Positions 17,237 through 26,920 of a DNA stretch of 64,000 nt are shown piece after piece. The notes under the pieces are model-generated. The model worked only from the letters and a program-made list of their open reading frames with translations. It did no database searches and had not been told where the DNA came from. The position numbers and the translations under genes were made by a program. Origin of the DNA: Jhaorihella thermophila (lineage in GTDB: Bacteria; Pseudomonadota; Alphaproteobacteria; Rhodobacterales; Rhodobacteraceae); the NCBI RefSeq assembly GCF_900108275.1, contig NZ_FNVD01000004.1:62001-126000 (forward strand), in the 5' to 3' direction. Each line of letters begins with the position of its first letter. Position 1 is the first letter of the stretch.

Positions 17237-18907
17237 TCAGCCGCAGCGTGTCAACCGCGCCAGATAATGCGGCGTGCGCGACTTCGGCACCTTGGTGATG
17301 AAATTGTAACGCGCCACATGATAGCTGGTGTCGAATCCGAAGAAATTCAGCCGCATCCGCTCCAGCTCTTCGGCGCGGTAATGCGCGAGCGGCTTTTCGG
17401 CCTCGTCCCGTTCGCGGCGGGCCTGTTTGGCGGCCAGCCGGGCCTCGAAACCCGGCTCGTCCAGCCGCGCGCGCAGCCGCGCCATCGCCTCGGCCTCGGC
17501 CGCGTCCGGGCCGGCCTCGACCAAACCGTCGATCAGCCCCAGCCGCAGCGCGCCCCGTGCCGACAGCGGCAGGCGCGTCTCCATCAATTCCCGCGCGCCC
17601 TCTTCCCCCAGCCGGCGCGGCAGCAGATAGGTCCAGTATTCCGAGCCGTAGAGATTGCCCATGTTCTTGTAATGCGGGTTCAGCACCACGCCGTCGCGGG
17701 CCAGCACCTCATCGGCGGCCAGCGCCATGAACACGCCCCCCGCCCCGGCATTGCCGCGCATGAGCGACACCACCCACTTGTCGCGCGCCTCGAGCAGGGC
17801 AAGGCACACGTCGTCGATCGCCTCGATCAGCTGCATCGACGCCTCGGCGGGGCTGTCGCTGGCCTCGATCGTGGCCAGGTCGATGCCGTTCGACCAGAAC
17901 TCCGCCCCGCCGGTCAGCAGGATGGCGCGGGCATCGCTGGCCGCGGCCGCGCGGATCGCGGCTTCCAGTGCCCGGCAGCGGCCGAGGTTCATCGCGCCGT
18001 TGTGGAACGGAAAGCGGATCAGCGCGATTTCGCCGTGGCGTTCGGTTTCCACCCGGCTCGGTTCTCCGGGCAGATCGACGCGCGGCGGCAGCGGCACGCC
18101 CAAAAGACGCAGCGCCTCGACGGCGGGCAGTTTCAGCGTGCGCGCCTCGCCGGGCAGGGTCATCCGCAGTTGGCCGATCCAGACCGCGCCATCGGCGGTG
18201 GCGCGCAGGATCGCCTCCTCGCCACGGCCGATGACCGCTCCGGGGGTGCCATTGGCGTCGGCGGGAAGCGCGTCGTGCAGCCACACCGGATGGTCCTCGA
18301 TCTCGTCGCGCACGCCCGGCATACCGTCGGCGGCGCGGATGCGGGCCAGCACTTCGGCCGTGGTCATGCGCTCCCAGTCGATGGCGCGGTCTGCCTGCGG
18401 CAGGACCGGGCGCATCGGCTCGGACCCGTTGTCGCGCAGGGCGGGGCCAAGCCCCTGTTCGAACCGCTCCAGCGCCTCGGCCACCGCCGCCACCGCCGCC
18501 TCGGTCACTTCGCGGCGGTAGAGGCTCGATTTGGTGGCCGTCCGCATGGAGAAGCGGCGATGCGACCAGACCGGGCCGGCATCCATCTCCGCCACCGCCT
18601 GCAGAACGGTAACGCCCCATTCGGGCGCGCCCTCCTGCACCGCGCGGTCCAGCGCGCTTGGCCCCTTGTCGCCCGGCGGGCCGGGATGCACCACAAGGCA
18701 GGGCAGGGTGCGCCAGACATCTTCTGGGATAGCGCGCTTGAGGAAGGGGGCCAGCAGCAGATCGGGGCGCAGCCGCGCCACCGCGCGGCGGGTGGCGGCA
18801 TCGTTGACGTCGAATTCCACGGCGACCTCATGGCCGGCCTCGGTCAGCTCCAGCCAGATCCGCTGGGTGAGGCTGTTGAAGGCGTGGGTGAGGATCAGGA
18901 TACGCAT
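17237..18907 (-). CDS. hoxX: hydrogenase maturation factor HoxX/HypX
   Basis: The 556-residue protein has an N-terminal formyltransferase-like domain (MRILILTHAFNSLTQRIW, with a LPCLVVHPGPPGDKGPSALD segment like methionyl-tRNA formyltransferase) and a C-terminal enoyl-CoA-hydratase/isomerase domain (LLTGGAEFWSNGIDL; MRGNAGAGGVFMALAADEV). HypX makes the CO ligand of the [NiFe] site from formyl-tetrahydrofolate through formyl-CoA in aerobic hydrogenase producers. It is the last gene of the hup/hyp run, with a TGATG overlap with hypE. Its presence fits hydrogenase synthesis in air. Confidence 0.9.
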   Translation of the reverse strand: MRILILTHAFNSLTQRIWLELTEAGHEVAVEFDVNDAATRRAVARLRPDLLLAPFLKRAIPEDVWRTLPCLVVHPGPPGDKGPSALDRAVQEGAPEWGVTVLQAVAEMDAGPVWSHRRFSMRTATKSSLYRREVTEAAVAAVAEALERFEQGLGPALRDNGSEPMRPVLPQADRAIDWERMTTAEVLARIRAADGMPGVRDEIEDHPVWLHDALPADANGTPGAVIGRGEEAILRATADGAVWIGQLRMTLPGEARTLKLPAVEALRLLGVPLPPRVDLPGEPSRVETERHGEIALIRFPFHNGAMNLGRCRALEAAIRAAAASDARAILLTGGAEFWSNGIDLATIEASDSPAEASMQLIEAIDDVCLALLEARDKWVVSLMRGNAGAGGVFMALAADEVLARDGVVLNPHYKNMGNLYGSEYWTYLLPRRLGEEGARELMETRLPLSARGALRLGLIDGLVEAGPDAAEAEAMARLRARLDEPGFEARLAAKQARRERDEAEKPLAHYRAEELERMRLNFFGFDTSYHVARYNFITKVPKSRTPHYLARLTRCG

Positions 18908-19932
18908 CAGCAGATCCTCGGCAGTTGCTCGCCGGCGATCCAGTCCACCATGCGCCGGCCGCCGAAGGCGGTTTCCATCTCGACGAAATGGTCGGGATCG
19001 GCGCGCAGCTCGCCGATGATCGCGGCCTCGCGCCCCAGCGGATGCGCGCGCAGCGCCGCCAGCGCGATCTCGGCCTGCTCGGGCGGCACCACCGCCACCA
19101 GCTTGCCCTCGTTGGCGACGTAGAGAGGGTCGAGTCCGAGGATCTCGCAGGCGCCGGCCACGCCGGGTCGGATCGGCAGGGCGTCTTCGCGGATGGCGAT
19201 GCCGACGCGGCTGGCCTCGGCGATCTCGTTCAGCACCGCCGCCAGCCCGCCGCGGGTGGGGTCGCGCATCAGCCGGGTCTGGGGCACCGCGTCCAAGAGC
19301 GCGCCCGCCAGCCCGTTGAGTGCGGCGCAGTCGCTGACGATGTTGGTGTCGAAATCAAAGCCCTCGCGGCGGCCCATCACCGCCACGCCGTGATCGCCCA
19401 GCGTCCCCGACACCAGCACCACGTCGCCGGGCCTCCCGTTGCGGGCGGAAAGGCTGACGCCCTCGCGCACCTGGCCGAAGCCGGTGGTGGTAATGAAGAT
19501 GCCGTCTCCCTTGCCGCGCTCCACCACCTTGGTGTCTCCGGTGACGATGTGCACGCCCGCCGTCCGCGCCGCCTGCGCCATCGAGCCCACCACCCGCGCG
19601 AGATCGGCCAGCGGCAGCCCTTCCTCGAGGATGAAGGAGGCGCTCAGCGCCACCGGATCCGCCCCGCCCATCGCCACGTCGTTGACGGTGCCGTTCACCG
19701 CCAGCGCCCCGATGTCGCCGCCGGGAAAGAACATGGGCGAAACCACGAAGGCATCGGTCGAGATCGCCATGCGCCCGGCCGGGAAGCTCAGGATCGCCTG
19801 ATCTTCCTCGCCGGTGAGGTCGGGATTGTCGAAGGCGGTCACGAAGAGGTGGCGGATGAGGTCGGCCATGTCGCGCCCACCGGCGCCGTGGCCCATCTCG
19901 ACCACGCCCTTTTCGAATGTCGCGTGCTTCAT
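18907..19932 (-). CDS. hypE: hydrogenase maturation protein HypE
   Basis: The 341-residue AIR-synthase-like enzyme ends in LPRIC, the conserved PRIC tail whose cysteine is carbamoylated by HypF and dehydrated to thiocyanate for transfer to iron. ATP-site segments GHGAGGRDM, STDAFVVSP and TGDTKVVERG are present. The ATG at 19932 gives the normal length; the frame runs further upstream only as an overlap with hypD. It follows hypD in the same unit. Confidence 0.95.
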   Translation of the reverse strand: MKHATFEKGVVEMGHGAGGRDMADLIRHLFVTAFDNPDLTGEEDQAILSFPAGRMAISTDAFVVSPMFFPGGDIGALAVNGTVNDVAMGGADPVALSASFILEEGLPLADLARVVGSMAQAARTAGVHIVTGDTKVVERGKGDGIFITTTGFGQVREGVSLSARNGRPGDVVLVSGTLGDHGVAVMGRREGFDFDTNIVSDCAALNGLAGALLDAVPQTRLMRDPTRGGLAAVLNEIAEASRVGIAIREDALPIRPGVAGACEILGLDPLYVANEGKLVAVVPPEQAEIALAALRAHPLGREAAIIGELRADPDHFVEMETAFGGRRMVDWIAGEQLPRIC

Positions 19933-21077
19933 TCCGCGGCCTCCATTCGGTTCGGGGCCGCGCGGCGGCGGCCGTATTTGTAATAGGCGGCGCAGGCGCC
20001 TTCGTCGGACACCATGCAGGATCCCAGCGGCGTCTGCGGCGTGCATTGCTTGCCAAAGAGCTTGCAGTCGGTCGGCACCGCCGCGCCGCGCAGGATCTTC
20101 GGACAGTCGCAGGCCTTGTTCTCGACCGCGCGGCCGGGGGCCATTTCGAACCGCCGTTCCGCGTCAAAGGCGGCAAAGCGGTCGCGCAGGCGCAGCGCCG
20201 AATAGGGCACCCGCCCCAGCCCACGCCATTCGAAGCTGCGGCGTAGCTCGAACACCTCGGCCACCAGCGCCTTGGCGGCGGCGTTGCCGGTATGGGTGAC
20301 CGCGCGGGTATACTGGTTTTCGACCTCGGCCCGGCCTTCGTTGATCTGGCGCACCAGCATCAGGATCGACTGCATCACGTCTATGGGTTCGAACCCGGCG
20401 ATCACCACGGGTTTGGCGAACTCCTCGGCGAAATAGTCGTAGGGCTGCGAGCCGATCACCACCGACACATGCGCCGGCCCCAGAAAGCCGTCGATCTCGA
20501 CCGCCTCCATCTGCCGGATCTCGGGCGCCTCGAGGATGTTGGTGATCGCCGCGGGCGTCAGCACATGGTTGCAGAACACGCTGAAATTGGTGAGCCCCTT
20601 GGCCTCGGCCGCCTTGACCGCCACCGCCGTGGGGGGCGTGGTGGTCTCGAACCCGATGGCGAAGAACACCACCTCGCGCTCGGGGTTCTCCTCGGCCAGG
20701 CGGATCGCGTCCATCGTCGAGCCCACCATGCGGATGTCCGCCCCTTCGGCACGGGCCTTCAAGAGCGACTGCCGGCGCGAGCCGGGCACGCGCAGCATGT
20801 CGCCATAGCTGCACAGGATCACGCCCGGCCGGCGGGCCAGCGCGATCGCCATGTCGAGCCGCGTGATCGGCAGCACGCAGACCGGGCAGCCGGGGCCGTG
20901 AATCATGCGCACATTGGCAGGCAGCAGATCCTTCACCCCGTAACGAAAGATCGCGTGGGTGTGGCCGCCGCAGAACTCCATCAGGCGGAATTCGCGGTCG
21001 GGCTGCGCCTCGGCGGCGATCTGCGCGGCCAGCGCGCGGGCCAGATCGGGGGCGCGGAATTCGTCCACGTATTTCAT
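19929..21077 (-). CDS. hypD: hydrogenase maturation protein HypD
   Basis: The 382-residue scaffold on which Fe(CN)2CO is built. It has the redox and iron motifs MEFCGGHTHAI and GPGCPVCVLP, a GFETTTP motif, and the C-terminal [4Fe-4S] cysteines (CDCPKILRG, DCKLFGKQC, GSCMVSDEGAC). The start at 21077 overlaps the hypC stop by 4 bp (ATGA), consistent with a HypC-HypD complex made together. The end overlaps hypE by 4 bp. Confidence 0.95.
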   Translation of the reverse strand: MKYVDEFRAPDLARALAAQIAAEAQPDREFRLMEFCGGHTHAIFRYGVKDLLPANVRMIHGPGCPVCVLPITRLDMAIALARRPGVILCSYGDMLRVPGSRRQSLLKARAEGADIRMVGSTMDAIRLAEENPEREVVFFAIGFETTTPPTAVAVKAAEAKGLTNFSVFCNHVLTPAAITNILEAPEIRQMEAVEIDGFLGPAHVSVVIGSQPYDYFAEEFAKPVVIAGFEPIDVMQSILMLVRQINEGRAEVENQYTRAVTHTGNAAAKALVAEVFELRRSFEWRGLGRVPYSALRLRDRFAAFDAERRFEMAPGRAVENKACDCPKILRGAAVPTDCKLFGKQCTPQTPLGSCMVSDEGACAAYYKYGRRRAAPNRMEAAE

Positions 21078-21295
21078 GGTGCCTCTCCCAGCTCGGCCAG
21101 AGCGGCCAGCGTCGCCTCGGCCTCGTCCGGGTCGATCCGGCCGAGCGCATAGCCGACATGGACCAGCAGGTAATCGCCCGGTGCGACCGCGCCCACCAGC
21201 ACCGTCGAAACCGTCTTGCGCGCGCCGGCCAGATCGACCTCGGCCATCTCTCCGGGGTGAACCTGCGTCACCCGCGCAGGCACTGCGTGGCACAT
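21074..21295 (-). CDS. hypC: hydrogenase assembly chaperone HypC
   Basis: The 73-residue HypC begins MCHAVPARV, with Cys2 as iron ligand, and contains GDYLLVHVGYALGRIDPDEAE. It carries the Fe(CN)2CO unit from HypD to the hydrogenase large subunit. It lies 3 bp after hupR and overlaps hypD. It serves the hup enzymes; the paralogue at 14150 belongs to the group 3b operon. Confidence 0.95.
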   Translation of the reverse strand: MCHAVPARVTQVHPGEMAEVDLAGARKTVSTVLVGAVAPGDYLLVHVGYALGRIDPDEAEATLAALAELGEAP

Positions 21296-21298
21296 GGG

Positions 21299-22795
21299 TC
21301 AGGCCTCCTCTTGCTGTTCGGCGCAGCGGACCGGCGGAGCGATGCCGTAGCGGTCAAGCTTGGCCCGCAGCCCCACCCGCGACAGCCCCAGTTCCGCCGC
21401 CGCGCGGCTCTTGTTCCATTTCAGCCGGGTGAGCGTTTCGCGCAGGATGCGCATCTCGATCGCCTCGACCCGCTCCTTCAGCGTGCCGCCCGCCGCCAGC
21501 ACGGCGTCGGCGGCGTGATCGGCGCCACGGTCGGCGTTGCCCCTGCCGCGCGGCGCCTGCAGGATGTGGCGCGAGATCAGCTCGGGGCCCAGCACGCTGT
21601 CCTGGGCAAAGATCAGCATCCGCGTGATCTCGTTTTCCAGCTCCTTCAGGTTGCCCGGCCAGTGGTAGTTCTCCAGAAACTCCAACGCCTCGTCCGACAG
21701 CCCGTGCACCGGCTTGCCATGGGCGGATGCGGCGTCGAACAGCATGTGCCGGGCCAGCACGGCCACATCGCCGCGCCGGTCGCGCAGCGGCGGCACGGCG
21801 ATCTCGGCCACCGAAAGGGCGTGGTAAAGGTCGGACCGGAACCGGCCCTGCGCCACCAGGGCGCGCAGGTCGCAGTGGCTGGCGGTCATCAGCCGCAGGT
21901 TCGTGTTCTGCGTCTCGTGGCCGCCGACGGGCTGGAACGCGCCCTCGGTCACCACCCGCAACAGCGCAAGCTGCATCGCCGGGCTCAGCGTATCCACCCC
22001 GTTCAGGAACAGCGTGCCCCGGTCGGCCTTCTGAAACAGTCCGATCCGGTTCGACGCCAGCCCCGGCAGCGCGCCGCGCTTGGCCCCGAACAGTTCCACC
22101 TGCAGCAGATCGTCGGTCAGGCCTGCGCAGTTCAGTTCGTGAAACGGCTTGTCCGACCGCAACGAGGTATAGTGCATCGCCCGCGCCAGCGTGGTCTTGC
22201 CGGTGCCCGCCTCGCCGATCAGCAGCACCGGCACGTCGAAGCTGGCATATTGCCGGGCCTGCATCACCACTGCGTTCATCGGCGAATTGGGCGCGCGCAG
22301 CACCTTTTCGAACCCCAGCCCTTCGCGCAGGGCCTTGCGGCGCTGTTCCAGCTGGCTTTCGGCGCGGCTGGCCAGATAGCGCATCTCGAGCGCCATGCGG
22401 TCGTGGTCGCGGCTGAGCTGGAACAGATGCGCGGCATTGCGCGCCGCCATCAACAGCTGGTCGGGATGCCAGGGCTTGGTGACGAACTGGTAGATCCCGG
22501 CCGCGTTGATCGCGGCGATCATGTCGTTGGTGTCGGTATAGCCGGTGATGATGATCCGCACCGTTTCCGGCCAGCGGTCGCGCACCTCGGTCAGGAACTC
22601 CACCCCCGTCTTGCCCGGCATCCGCTGGTCGCAGAAGATGACCTCGACATAGTTCTCCTCCATCAGCCGCCAGCCCTCGTCGGCGCTGGTGGCGGTGAGG
22701 CAATCGAACTCGTCCTCCAGCGCCATGCGCATCGCGGCGAGGGAATGTTCCTCGTCGTCGATCAGCAGGACGGTGGGCAGCTTCCCGGTGCTCAT
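21299..22795 (-). CDS. hupR: NtrC-family response regulator HupR/HoxA
   Basis: The 498-residue regulator has a receiver domain (LIDDEE; phospho-acceptor D56 in [10 protein letters not shown] in FVTKPW), a central AAA+ domain with [13 protein letters not shown], and a C-terminal Fis-type HTH ([19 protein letters not shown]). The sigma-54 contact loop GAFTGA is replaced by GALPGL. This matches what is known for R. capsulatus HupR, which works with sigma-70 polymerase and activates in its unphosphorylated form. HupT phosphorylation (no H2) would turn it off. The start at 22795 overlaps hypB and leaves out an unlikely N-terminal extension. Confidence 0.93.
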   Translation of the reverse strand: MSTGKLPTVLLIDDEEHSLAAMRMALEDEFDCLTATSADEGWRLMEENYVEVIFCDQRMPGKTGVEFLTEVRDRWPETVRIIITGYTDTNDMIAAINAAGIYQFVTKPWHPDQLLMAARNAAHLFQLSRDHDRMALEMRYLASRAESQLEQRRKALREGLGFEKVLRAPNSPMNAVVMQARQYASFDVPVLLIGEAGTGKTTLARAMHYTSLRSDKPFHELNCAGLTDDLLQVELFGAKRGALPGLASNRIGLFQKADRGTLFLNGVDTLSPAMQLALLRVVTEGAFQPVGGHETQNTNLRLMTASHCDLRALVAQGRFRSDLYHALSVAEIAVPPLRDRRGDVAVLARHMLFDAASAHGKPVHGLSDEALEFLENYHWPGNLKELENEITRMLIFAQDSVLGPELISRHILQAPRGRGNADRGADHAADAVLAAGGTLKERVEAIEMRILRETLTRLKWNKSRAAAELGLSRVGLRAKLDRYGIAPPVRCAEQQEEA

Positions 22796-23646
22796 TCCGC
22801 GGCTCTCGGTCGGATCTTGTCGGCCAGGCGGGCGCGCAGCCAGCCGGTCCAGGCCTCCATCCCCTCGCCGGTGCGGGCCGAAACGCGCAGGGTTTCGATG
22901 TCCGGGTTCACCCGGCGCAGGTTGGATTCGTAAAGGTCCAGATCCACGTCGCAATGCGGGGCAAGGTCCACCTTGTTGAGGATGGCCAGCCGCGCGGCGG
23001 TAAACATGTCGGGATATTTCAGCGGCTTGTCCTCACCTTCGGTGACCGACAGGATCGCCACCTTGCAGTCCTCGCCCAGATCGAACCCGGCGGGACAGAC
23101 GAGGTTGCCGACATTTTCGATGAACAGGAAACTTTCCGGGCGCGGGTCGAGGTGTTCGATGGCGTGGCCCACCATGTGACCGTCCAGATGACAGCCCTTG
23201 CCGGTATTGACCTGCACCGCGGGCGCCCCGGTGGCGCGGATGCGGTCGGCGTCGTTGGCGGTCTGCTGGTCGCCCTCGATCACCGCCAGCGGCTGGTCGC
23301 CGAGCGCCTCGATCGTCCTGCACAACAGCGTGGTCTTGCCCGAGCCCGGCGACGACACGAGGTTGACCGCAAACACCCCCCGCCCGCGCAGAAAGGCGCG
23401 GTTCTCGGCGGCGTAGCGGTCGTTCTTGGCCAGGATGTCCGTCTCGATCTCGATCAGGCGTTCCTGGCTCATTCCCGGCACGGCGACGCCGGCGGGGCCT
23501 TGGCCGAAATGCAGATCGCCGTGGTGGTGATGGTGGTGTCCGTGACCATGCCCGTGGTGGTGGGCGTGGCCATGTTCATGATCGTGGTCATGATCGTGGG
23601 CGTGGCCCTCGACCTTGGCATCCCCGCATCCGCAAACCGTGCACAT
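22792..23646 (-). CDS. hypB: hydrogenase nickel incorporation GTPase HypB
   Basis: The 284-residue GTPase has an N-terminal CTVCGCG motif (high-affinity nickel site), then a histidine-rich tract at about residues 15-45 that can store nickel, then the G domain with P-loop [11 protein letters not shown], a DxxG-like switch and the NKVDLAPH base-recognition motif. It delivers nickel to the large subunit together with HypA. Its start overlaps the hypA stop (TGATG). The His tract is long and could double as nickel storage. Confidence 0.95.
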   Translation of the reverse strand: MCTVCGCGDAKVEGHAHDHDHDHEHGHAHHHGHGHGHHHHHHGDLHFGQGPAGVAVPGMSQERLIEIETDILAKNDRYAAENRAFLRGRGVFAVNLVSSPGSGKTTLLCRTIEALGDQPLAVIEGDQQTANDADRIRATGAPAVQVNTGKGCHLDGHMVGHAIEHLDPRPESFLFIENVGNLVCPAGFDLGEDCKVAILSVTEGEDKPLKYPDMFTAARLAILNKVDLAPHCDVDLDLYESNLRRVNPDIETLRVSARTGEGMEAWTGWLRARLADKIRPRAAE

Positions 23647-23987
23647 CAGACGACCTCCAAATCCTTGATCCGCATTTCATCTCCGCCGGTCGGCATCAGC
23701 CGCCCGCCGCCGCATTCGGGGCAGGGGTCCAGCCGGTCGGCGATCTCGACTTCCCTGGCGCAGTCATAGCACAGGGCGCGGCCGGGCAGGTCCAGCATCA
23801 CCAGTTCCGCGCCCTCGGCCACGCTGCCGCGCATCACCACTTCAAAGGCAAATTCCAGCGCCGGTTTCTCGACCCCCGCGAAACGGCCGATCTCCAGCCG
23901 CACCCGGCGCACGCACGTGACGCCGTTGGCGCGGGCGTGATCCTCGATCACCTGCCGGATCCCTTCGCACAGCGACATCTCATGCAT
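23646..23987 (-). CDS. hypA: hydrogenase nickel incorporation protein HypA
   Basis: The 113-residue metallochaperone starts MHEMSLCEG, with His2 as nickel ligand, and has the zinc-finger cysteines [20 protein letters not shown]. The ATG at 23987 overlaps the hupK end by 8 bp. It inserts nickel with HypB. Confidence 0.95.
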   Translation of the reverse strand: MHEMSLCEGIRQVIEDHARANGVTCVRRVRLEIGRFAGVEKPALEFAFEVVMRGSVAEGAELVMLDLPGRALCYDCAREVEIADRLDPCPECGGGRLMPTGGDEMRIKDLEVV

Positions 23988-24879
23988 CGTCCGCCTCCTC
24001 CAGCCGCACCGGGCTGCACGGGTCGAGGATATCCAGAACCAGCGGCGCAAGTCCCGTCCTGTCCGCCGGCAGCGCGGCAAGGCTCTGCTCCAGCACGCCG
24101 CCCGGGGCCAGCAGGTGGTCGGTGGGCGTGACGCGGGCGAACGCGGCCACCCGGCCATCGCGGGCCTTTGCCCTGACGGCATAGAGCCCGCGCGCCGCGG
24201 GGACAAGCGCAACACCCGGTGCGGGGGTGAGCGGCGCGGGCAATGTGCCCTCAAGGCATGCGGCGATGTCATAGAGCCGCGCCGCAGCGCGCCACAGCGG
24301 CCCGCGCCCGTGGCGCGCCGCCAGCGTCCGCAGGGCGGGATGGCCGGCATGGCGGGCGGCGACCGAGTTTTCTACCGCGCCGGGCGTCAGCGCCGCCTCA
24401 GGGGTGACAAGGGGCAACTCCGCGCAGGCCGCGCCGGGGCCGAAGGCGTCACCGATCCGCACCAGCACGGGGGCCGCCCCATGACCAGAGCCGAGGAAGG
24501 CCGTCAGCGCCTCGGGGGTCGCGGGCGCGCGGGCCGCGGGGCCGAACACGGCGCGCGCCACGACGCCCGCGTCGCGCTCCCAGCCCGCCGGCGGGGCGCC
24601 GGCGCCCATGCCCAGCCGCGCCGGCCAGACAAGGAACAGCCGCATCAGGTGGTCGCGCAGGATCTCGTGGCGCAGGGTTTCCCGCCAGCCCTCCGCCAAT
24701 GGCAGCCCCAGCGCCAGCCGCGCCGCCGCCCCCTGCGCCGCGCGACACAGGTTGAATAGCCGAGGCAGGATGTCGGCTGCCGTCTCGACCGGCTTGCCGA
24801 CAACCAGCCGCGCCACCGGCAGGGCGGGTGCGGGCCGGGCGACAAGCCGGGGGGAGCAAAGAGGGCGGGCGTATGTCAT
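23980..24879 (-). CDS. hupK: hydrogenase expression/formation protein HupK
   Basis: The 299-residue protein resembles HupK, a scaffold related in sequence to hydrogenase large subunits but lacking a full metal site. The N-terminal [18 protein letters not shown] segment mirrors the large-subunit RxCxxC region with one cysteine; the C-terminal part has LDPCSPVRL. In R. leguminosarum and R. capsulatus HupK is needed for uptake hydrogenase maturation, probably in building or passing the iron unit under aerobic conditions. It lies 1 bp after hupJ. Confidence 0.85.
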   Translation of the reverse strand: MTYARPLCSPRLVARPAPALPVARLVVGKPVETAADILPRLFNLCRAAQGAAARLALGLPLAEGWRETLRHEILRDHLMRLFLVWPARLGMGAGAPPAGWERDAGVVARAVFGPAARAPATPEALTAFLGSGHGAAPVLVRIGDAFGPGAACAELPLVTPEAALTPGAVENSVAARHAGHPALRTLAARHGRGPLWRAAARLYDIAACLEGTLPAPLTPAPGVALVPAARGLYAVRAKARDGRVAAFARVTPTDHLLAPGGVLEQSLAALPADRTGLAPLVLDILDPCSPVRLEEADDA

Positions 24880-24880
24880 T

Positions 24881-25666
24881 TCAGCCGTCCTGGGCCAGCC
24901 CGGCGGTGATCACCGCGCGGCGCGAGGGTTCCGACAGGTCGGGCACCGCGTCAGCGGGCGCGGGCTCTGGCGCCAGTTCGGCCTCGCGCGCGGCGCGGAT
25001 CTCGGCCTGACGGTCGGTTTCGGCGCGGTTGGCCTCGTCGAAAAGTGCCACCATCACCGCGCGGGCGACCTCGACCGCCTGGGCCTGGGTGCGGAACTCG
25101 CCCATCATCGAAAACAGCGAACAGGCCTTGTAGCCGCCAACCGTCTCGCGGACGTTGTGGATGAACTCGTAGTCGCCCGAGGGAAAGCCGATCACTTCCT
25201 TGTCGCCGGGGGTGAGGCGCGACCAGTCCTCGTCCTCGGCCGGCAGCAGCACGAGATTCATGAACCACGGACTGACCAGCACGCCCAGAGGCCGGCCCTC
25301 ATGCAGCCGGAACCCCACCGCCTCGATCGACAGCGCCCGGTTGACCATCGGCACGTCACGCATCTTGGCGTTCCAGATCTCGCGGAAATCGGCCACCAGC
25401 CGGTCGGTGCGGGCGCGGATGCGCGCGGCTTCCAGCATCTCGGTCGCGCCGGGGTCGCGGCTGACCAGGAAATGTTCCTTGGGCGCGCCGCAATTGGGGC
25501 AGGACCAGTCCTCGGGCAGGTCGCGGAACGGCGTGCCGGGGTCGATCTGGCGGTGCTCGTCGCCCCGGGCGGGGTCGTAGGGGGTCCAGCAGATCTTGCA
25601 TTCCAGCACCGCCTGCGGGCTGAAGCCCTGCGGGTCGGCGTGATAGCCGCTTTCGAAGGTGGTCAT
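24881..25666 (-). CDS. hupJ: HupJ: rubredoxin fused to hydrogenase assembly chaperone (HybE-like)
   Basis: The 261-residue protein has an N-terminal rubredoxin (C23, C26, C56, C59 in CKICWTPYD and CPNCGAPK) and a HybE/HupJ chaperone domain (FMNLVLLP, EVIGFPSGDYEFIH, CSLFSMMGEF), then an acidic tail. Rhizobia encode the rubredoxin separately as hupI; the fused form is the R. capsulatus arrangement. The protein assists assembly of the uptake hydrogenase in air, probably at the small subunit. It overlaps hupH by 4 bp. Confidence 0.9.
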   Translation of the reverse strand: MTTFESGYHADPQGFSPQAVLECKICWTPYDPARGDEHRQIDPGTPFRDLPEDWSCPNCGAPKEHFLVSRDPGATEMLEAARIRARTDRLVADFREIWNAKMRDVPMVNRALSIEAVGFRLHEGRPLGVLVSPWFMNLVLLPAEDEDWSRLTPGDKEVIGFPSGDYEFIHNVRETVGGYKACSLFSMMGEFRTQAQAVEVARAVMVALFDEANRAETDRQAEIRAAREAELAPEPAPADAVPDLSEPSRRAVITAGLAQDG

Positions 25667-26496
25667 CGGATCGTCTCCAGCACGCGGGTCAGGCGATCGG
25701 CGCTGTCCGAAAGATCCTCGGGCGCGGCCAGCGCCACCTCGGGCATTGCCGTGACCTCGAAAGTGTCGAGGATCAGCGTATCCATCGAGTTGAAGAACTG
25801 CACCCGCCAGACATGGGGCAGGGCGGTGGCGGTGATCCGGCAGTTGCCGTAGCCGCGCGACAGGATCGTGACCGAGCCTTCGCCAAGCGCCGCGTCGAGC
25901 CAGAGCAGGTCATCCTCGGTATGGGGCAGCAGCGAGAGGTTGATGACATGGGGCGCGACGCCCGCGGTCCAGGCGGCGGATTTGTCCTGCAGCTCCACCA
26001 GCAGCGGCGGGGCGTTGACCACCGCCGGCCCGCGCGGCGCCTCCGCCCCCATCGCGGCGCGGACCGGGTCGAAGGCGCGGCTGATCGCCGGCGCCGGGAT
26101 TGGCGCGACCTCGATGCGGTCGATGCCCCGGCCCGAGAGCACCCAGACCCCGGCAAAGACGCTTTCCTGCACGGCCACCGCCGGCACGCCGCGGATGCGG
26201 ATCGATACCTCGCCCTGGCCCAGCGTTTCGGCAATCAGCGCGCGGTTCTCGGCATCGAGCGGTGCGAGGTCGAACTCGGCGCGGGTGCCGTCCTGCGCGC
26301 AGACCCGGCAGGCGGCGGCCAGCTCGCGCAGCAGCCTCAGCGCGGGGGCCAGCCGGGTGGGATCGGTGACCTCGGGGCTGGGTGGCACGAAGACGCGCAT
26401 CTCCTGCGGCATCGGCAGGTATTGCGGCGCGCCGTCGGCGTCCTCGGGCTGGGATCCGGGGCCGAAACCCACGGGCGGCAGGTGGAAATTGGCCAT
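25663..26496 (-). CDS. hupH: hydrogenase expression/formation protein HupH
   Basis: The 277-residue protein matches the HyaF/HupH family: a C-terminal GEGSVTILSRGYGNCRITAT segment, FFNSMDTLILDTFEV, and an N-terminal proline-rich stretch. It acts late in small-subunit maturation of membrane-bound uptake hydrogenases. The start at 26496 was chosen because the longer frame upstream is only the shadow of hupG. It follows hupG by 14 bp with a GGAGAAG ribosome site. Confidence 0.88.
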   Translation of the reverse strand: MANFHLPPVGFGPGSQPEDADGAPQYLPMPQEMRVFVPPSPEVTDPTRLAPALRLLRELAAACRVCAQDGTRAEFDLAPLDAENRALIAETLGQGEVSIRIRGVPAVAVQESVFAGVWVLSGRGIDRIEVAPIPAPAISRAFDPVRAAMGAEAPRGPAVVNAPPLLVELQDKSAAWTAGVAPHVINLSLLPHTEDDLLWLDAALGEGSVTILSRGYGNCRITATALPHVWRVQFFNSMDTLILDTFEVTAMPEVALAAPEDLSDSADRLTRVLETIR

Positions 26497-26510
26497 GGTC
26501 GGCTTCTCCT

Positions 26511-26909
26511 TCAGGCGGTTTCGGCGGCAGTTTCGGGGGCGGGCGCAGCCAGGATATGGGTGGTGCGGGCCATGTAGTCGGCCCAGTCGCGCACCTTGGG
26601 GATGGCGCCTATGGGCTGGCCGGCGCGGAAAAAGATCAGGCTGGGCGTCTTGTAGGCCCCGGCCAGTTCGCAAACCGTCTTCTCGATCCCGTTGCCGGCC
26701 ACGGCGCAGTCGAACCGGTTCTGAAAGGCCATGCGCAGCTCGGGCAGGATCACGGCGACATCGGGGGTTTCGAGGTTGCGCGCGGGATCGCCGGGGACAA
26801 AGACCACATGCGTCCCCGGCGCGGTGGTGAAGGCCGCCAGGCTTTCGGCATCCTCCAGATGCGGCCAGCCGAGTTCGGTGGTCAGTCGGTCGATCAGGGG
26901 GTGGATCAT
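26511..26909 (-). CDS. hupG: hydrogenase chaperone HupG/HyaE, thioredoxin-like
   Basis: The 132-residue HyaE/HupG-family protein has a thioredoxin-like fold without a CxxC motif (a single cysteine in TVCELAGAY), and ends with TPSLIFFRAGQPIGAIPKVRDW, the family hallmark. It binds the Tat signal of the hydrogenase small subunit in other bacteria and helps hold it in the cytoplasm until it is assembled. It lies 11 bp after hupF. Confidence 0.88.
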   Translation of the reverse strand: MIHPLIDRLTTELGWPHLEDAESLAAFTTAPGTHVVFVPGDPARNLETPDVAVILPELRMAFQNRFDCAVAGNGIEKTVCELAGAYKTPSLIFFRAGQPIGAIPKVRDWADYMARTTHILAAPAPETAAETA

Positions 26910-26920
26910 GGCGCGTCTCC

